Of a stretch of 9,876 nt of DNA, positions 7,231 to 9,876 are shown one piece after another. Source of the DNA: J013 sp038521775 (GTDB taxonomy: Bacteria; Pseudomonadota; Alphaproteobacteria; Rhodobacterales; Rhodobacteraceae); contig JBCBKN010000148.1 in the NCBI GenBank assembly GCA_038521775.1, forward strand, positions 1-9,876, read 5' to 3'. Under the pieces are notes generated by a model. That model did no database searches. It had not been told where the DNA came from and saw only the letters and a list, made by a program, of their open reading frames with translations. The translations under genes were made by a program, and so were the position numbers. How positions within the stretch are numbered: the stretch's first letter is position 1; every line of letters begins with the position of its first letter.

Positions 7231-8853
7231 TCAGGCCCGCTCTTTCAGTCGGAATCGCTGGATCTTGCCGGTCTCGGTCTTGGGCAACCCGTCCGTAAAG
7301 ACCACCCGGCGGGGATATTTGTAAGGGGCAATCGCCGCCTTGACATGATCCTGCAGCGCCTTGGCGGTGAGCGGATCGGCCGTGGCCCCGGGGGCGAGCA
7401 CAACATGCGCCTCGACGATATGGCCCCGCTCGGCATCCGGAGCGCCGATCACCGCGCATTCGGCCACCGCGTCATGGGAGAGCAGCGCGGCCTCCACCTC
7501 GGGCCCGGCAATGTTGTAGCCCGCGCTCACAATCATGTCGTCATTGCGCGCGGCAAAGTGGAAATAGCCCGCCTCATCCTGCCAGAACGCATCGCCGGTG
7601 ATGTTCCAGCCATCCTGCACGTACCCCGCCTGGCGCGCATCGGCGAGATAGCGACAGCCCGTGGGCCCGCGCACCGCCAGCCGCCCGACCTCGCCGCGGG
7701 GCATCTCGGCGCCATCCGGCCCGACCACCTTGGCCGCATAGCCCGTCACGGGCCGGCCCGTGCAGGACGGGCGGTGATCGTCAAAGCGGTTGGAGATGAA
7801 GATATGCAGCATCTCGGTCGCCCCGATCCCGTCGAGCATCGGCTTGCCGGTTTTTGCCATCCAGGCGTCATAGACCGGGGCAGGCAGCGTCTCGCCGGCC
7901 GAAACCGCGGCGCGCAGGGACGACAGATCCGCCCCCTCCTCCATCGCCTGCAGCATCACCCGATAGGCGGTGGGCGCGGTAAAGCAGACCGTGGCGCGAA
8001 ACTCCTCGATGATCTCGATCAGGTTCGGGGGCGAGGCGTTTTCCAGCAGGGTCGCCGCCGCCCCAAAGCGCAGCGGAAAGATCGCCAAGCCGCCCAGCCC
8101 GAAGGTAAAGGCGAGCGGGGGCGAGCCGATGAAGATATCCTCGGGCGTGACCCCCAGCACCTCGCGCGCATAGCCATCGGCGATGATCAGAAGATCGCGG
8201 TGAAAATGCATCGTCGCCTTGGGCGTGCCGGTGGAGCCTGAAGTGAAGCCCAAAAGCGCCACATCATCCCGCCCCGTCGGCACGGCCTCGAACTGCACCG
8301 GTTTGGTCAGGGCCAGCCGGTCAAGCTCGGCATCGTGATTGGCGGTGCCGTCGAACCCCACCACGGTGGTGAGAAACCGGCTTTCCTTGGCGCAGGCGGT
8401 CAGCGCATCCATCAGCCGCGTGTCGCAAAGCGCATGGGTGATCTCGGCCTTGTCGACGATCGCCGTCAGCTCGCCTTCGCGCAGCATCGGCATGGTGTTG
8501 ACCACGACGGCACCGGCCTTGGTGGCGGCCAGCCAGCAGGCGACCATGGCCGGGTTGTTGGCCGAGCGGATCAGCACCCGGTTGCCCGGCTTCACCCCCA
8601 GATCGGCGACCAGCGCATGGGCCAGCCGATTGGTCCAGTCGGCAAGCTCCTTATAGGTGCGCCGCCGCCCATTGCCGATCAGCGCGGTCCGGTCGCCAAA
8701 GCCGCGCGCGACCATCGCATCGGTGAGCTCCACGGCCGCGTTCAGCCGCTCGGGATAGTCGAACCCTGCGAGCTGGAACTCCGGCCATTGCGCAGGCGGC
8801 GGCAGGTTGTCCCGCGCAAAGCTGTCGGTATGGGCGGTGGGACCCAGCGTCAT
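7231..8853 (-). CDS. abmG: Aryl-CoA ligase, probably 2-aminobenzoate (anthranilate)-CoA ligase
   Basis: A 540-residue member of the ANL adenylate-forming superfamily, full length. It activates a carboxylic acid with ATP to an acyl-AMP and transfers it to CoA. Motifs in order: P-loop TSGSTGTPK (204-212), aromatic-rich PPLAFTFGLGG (245-255), A5 motif GIGATEM (342-348), ATP-ribose Asp421 in NITGDAF, hinge ARNDDMI (435-441), and the A10 motif KTETGKIQR with catalytic Lys530. The N-terminus HTDSFARDNLPPPAQWPEF and the block LDGIGATEMLHIFISN are what I recognise from 2-aminobenzoate-CoA ligases (EC 6.2.1.32) of the Azoarcus evansii AbmG type; benzoate- and 4-hydroxybenzoate-CoA ligases are the closest alternatives. 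ATG at 8853 overlaps the cupin stop (ATGA). Family assignment is firm; the exact aromatic substrate is inferred. Confidence 0.85.
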   Translation of the reverse strand: MTLGPTAHTDSFARDNLPPPAQWPEFQLAGFDYPERLNAAVELTDAMVARGFGDRTALIGNGRRRTYKELADWTNRLAHALVADLGVKPGNRVLIRSANNPAMVACWLAATKAGAVVVNTMPMLREGELTAIVDKAEITHALCDTRLMDALTACAKESRFLTTVVGFDGTANHDAELDRLALTKPVQFEAVPTGRDDVALLGFTSGSTGTPKATMHFHRDLLIIADGYAREVLGVTPEDIFIGSPPLAFTFGLGGLAIFPLRFGAAATLLENASPPNLIEIIEEFRATVCFTAPTAYRVMLQAMEEGADLSSLRAAVSAGETLPAPVYDAWMAKTGKPMLDGIGATEMLHIFISNRFDDHRPSCTGRPVTGYAAKVVGPDGAEMPRGEVGRLAVRGPTGCRYLADARQAGYVQDGWNITGDAFWQDEAGYFHFAARNDDMIVSAGYNIAGPEVEAALLSHDAVAECAVIGAPDAERGHIVEAHVVLAPGATADPLTAKALQDHVKAAIAPYKYPRRVVFTDGLPKTETGKIQRFRLKERA

Positions 8854-9302
8854 TCATTCGCCTCGGGCGGCAGGAAATCGACCTCATGCGCGGCCGAGGC
8901 GGCAAGCACGGCCTCGATATCGCTCATATTGTGCAGGGTGCGGAAAAGATCGGGCAGCTTGCCGGCGGGCGAGACCCAGAAAAGCGCCCGCACCGGCGCA
9001 TCGCTCTTGTTGAAATAGCCATGCGGCACGCCGCGCGGCATGCGCACCAGATCGCCGGCATGCGCGGTCTGCCAGACGCCATCGAGCTTCAGCTCAAGCT
9101 GGCCTTCCTGAACCAGGATGAACTCATCCTGGGTGGGATGCACATGCACCGGCACGTTCTGGCCGGGCTCGGAATTGGCCTCAAAGGAAAAGCTGCTCGC
9201 GCAAAGCGATTTGGGAAAGTAACGCTGCCCCAGGATGTTCCACTCAACCCCATCGAACCCAGTGCCATTGCGGGTGATCCCGCCATCCAATGCATCGGTC
9301 AT
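8850..9302 (-). CDS. Small single-domain cupin with complete metal site
   Basis: A 150-residue single cupin. Motif 1 is PVHVHPTQDEFILVQEG (51-67) with His53, His55 and Glu60. Motif 2 is PRGVPHGYFN (89-98) with His94. All four usual ligands of an Fe/Mn/Ni/Zn cupin centre are present, so it is probably a metalloprotein, either an enzyme (dioxygenase or isomerase) or a small-molecule sensor. It is far shorter than gentisate dioxygenase and does not clearly match 3-hydroxyanthranilate dioxygenase. It has no DNA-binding domain. It sits between the acyl-CoA dehydrogenase and the CoA ligase, overlapping the latter by four bases, so a role in the same aromatic pathway is likely, but the reaction is unknown. 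ATG at 9302 has a strong ribosome site. Confidence 0.85.
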   Translation of the reverse strand: MTDALDGGITRNGTGFDGVEWNILGQRYFPKSLCASSFSFEANSEPGQNVPVHVHPTQDEFILVQEGQLELKLDGVWQTAHAGDLVRMPRGVPHGYFNKSDAPVRALFWVSPAGKLPDLFRTLHNMSDIEAVLAASAAHEVDFLPPEANE

Positions 9303-9307
9303 CGCCG

Positions 9308-9315
9308 CCTCCCTC
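9308..9315 (-). promoter_or_regulatory. Strong ribosome binding site for the cupin gene
   Basis: Minus-strand gagggagg ends five bases before the ATG at 9302, inside the 15-nt gap after the acyl-CoA dehydrogenase stop. It supports the chosen cupin start. Confidence 0.75.
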
Positions 9316-9317
9316 GC

Positions 9318-9876
9318 TCAGCCCATCGTCTGACGGGCAATCACAATCTTCTGCACATCCGAGGCGCCCTCATAGATCCGCAAGGCCCGGATCTCGCGGT
9401 AAAGGCTCTCCACGATCTGGCCGCGCCGCACCCCGTCGCCGCCATGGAGCTGCACCGCCGTGTCGATCACCCGCTGTGCGGCCTCGGTGGCGTAAAGCTT
9501 GGCCATCGCGGCCTCGCGGCTCACCCTTGGGGCGCCCATATCCTTGGTCCAGGCCGCGCGGTAAATCAGCAGCGCGGCGGCATCGATCTCCAGCGCCATA
9601 TCGGCGATATGCCCCTGAACCATCTGCAACTCGCCCAAGGGCGCACCGAAAAGCTGCCGCTCGCGCACGCGCTTGAGCGTCTCGTCGAGGGCCCGGCGGG
9701 CAAAGCCCAGCGCCGCGGCCGCCACCGTGGCGCGGAACATATCGAGGACCGACATCGCGATGCGAAACCCCTGCCCCGGTTCGCCGATCAGCGCATCGCC
9801 CGGCAGCCGCACCTCATCGAGCGTCAGACGGGCCAGCGGATGCGGGGCAATCACCTCCAGCCGCTCGGCAACCGCG
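9318..9876 (-). CDS. Acyl-CoA dehydrogenase, C-terminal part (5' end outside window)
   Basis: Only the last 185 codons are visible, roughly the second half of a typical 380-residue acyl-CoA dehydrogenase. The frame continues to the window edge (AVAERLEVIAPHPL before the first visible GTG), so the GTG at 9854 is not the start. Family marks are the GEPGQGF turn before the C-terminal helical domain, ERQLFGAPLGELQMVQ (FAD/interface helix), LHGGDGV, and RIYEGASDVQK near the end, where the Glu codon at 9369-9371 is the expected catalytic base of MCAD-like enzymes. Members oxidise acyl-CoA at C2-C3 and pass electrons to ETF. In this operon the substrate is probably a ring-derived CoA intermediate, by context only. 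It is the first gene visible in the operon; at least one more gene or the promoter lies upstream. Confidence 0.93.
   Translation of the reverse strand, partial: AVAERLEVIAPHPLARLTLDEVRLPGDALIGEPGQGFRIAMSVLDMFRATVAAAALGFARRALDETLKRVRERQLFGAPLGELQMVQGHIADMALEIDAAALLIYRAAWTKDMGAPRVSREAAMAKLYATEAAQRVIDTAVQLHGGDGVRRGQIVESLYREIRALRIYEGASDVQKIVIARQTMG

Noticed and set aside
6106..8241. A 711-codon open frame on the + strand
   Set aside because: It lies wholly antisense to the binding-protein and ligase genes, whose families are clear. Its Arg/Gly/His-rich translation has no domain marks; such frames are common opposite GC-rich genes.

Overview
The window is GC-rich (about two thirds G+C by eye), almost entirely coding, and has the codon use and protein style of an alphaproteobacterium, most likely of the Rhodobacterales. 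That taxonomic placement is an inference from composition and protein resemblance, not a search result.

Layout: the left end (1-1089, + strand) holds the 3' part of a gene for a GNAT-like protein that carries two in-frame tandem repeats. A short convergent gap (1090-1167) contains a perfect 10-bp inverted repeat. Everything from 1168 to the right edge lies on the minus strand and reads as one tightly packed operon of eleven genes. In transcription order (right to left) these are: acyl-CoA dehydrogenase (5' part outside the window), small cupin, 2-aminobenzoate-CoA ligase-like AMP-forming enzyme, periplasmic solute-binding protein, BKACE-family beta-keto acid cleavage enzyme, LivH-type permease, LivM-type permease, LivG-type ATPase, LivF-type ATPase, 4-hydroxybenzoyl-CoA-type thioesterase, and a RidA-family protein. 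Seven of the ten junctions overlap by 4 to 13 bases, one has a 1-nt gap, and the two largest gaps are 15 and 27 nt. No internal promoter is evident, and the operon's promoter and any regulator must lie beyond base 9876.

Working model: a five-component HAAT/Liv-type ABC importer brings in an aromatic acid. The ligase activates it to the CoA thioester; its closest recognisable relatives are 2-aminobenzoate (anthranilate)-CoA ligases. The acyl-CoA dehydrogenase, thioesterase, BKACE, cupin and RidA-like proteins would then serve the lower, CoA-bound part of the pathway. In the known aerobic anthranilate route of Azoarcus evansii the next enzyme is the flavoprotein 2-aminobenzoyl-CoA monooxygenase/reductase. 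It is not in this window and is predicted to lie just to the right. The steps after that enzyme are, to my knowledge, poorly defined, so the co-transcribed BKACE, RidA-like and cupin genes are the most interesting part of the window.
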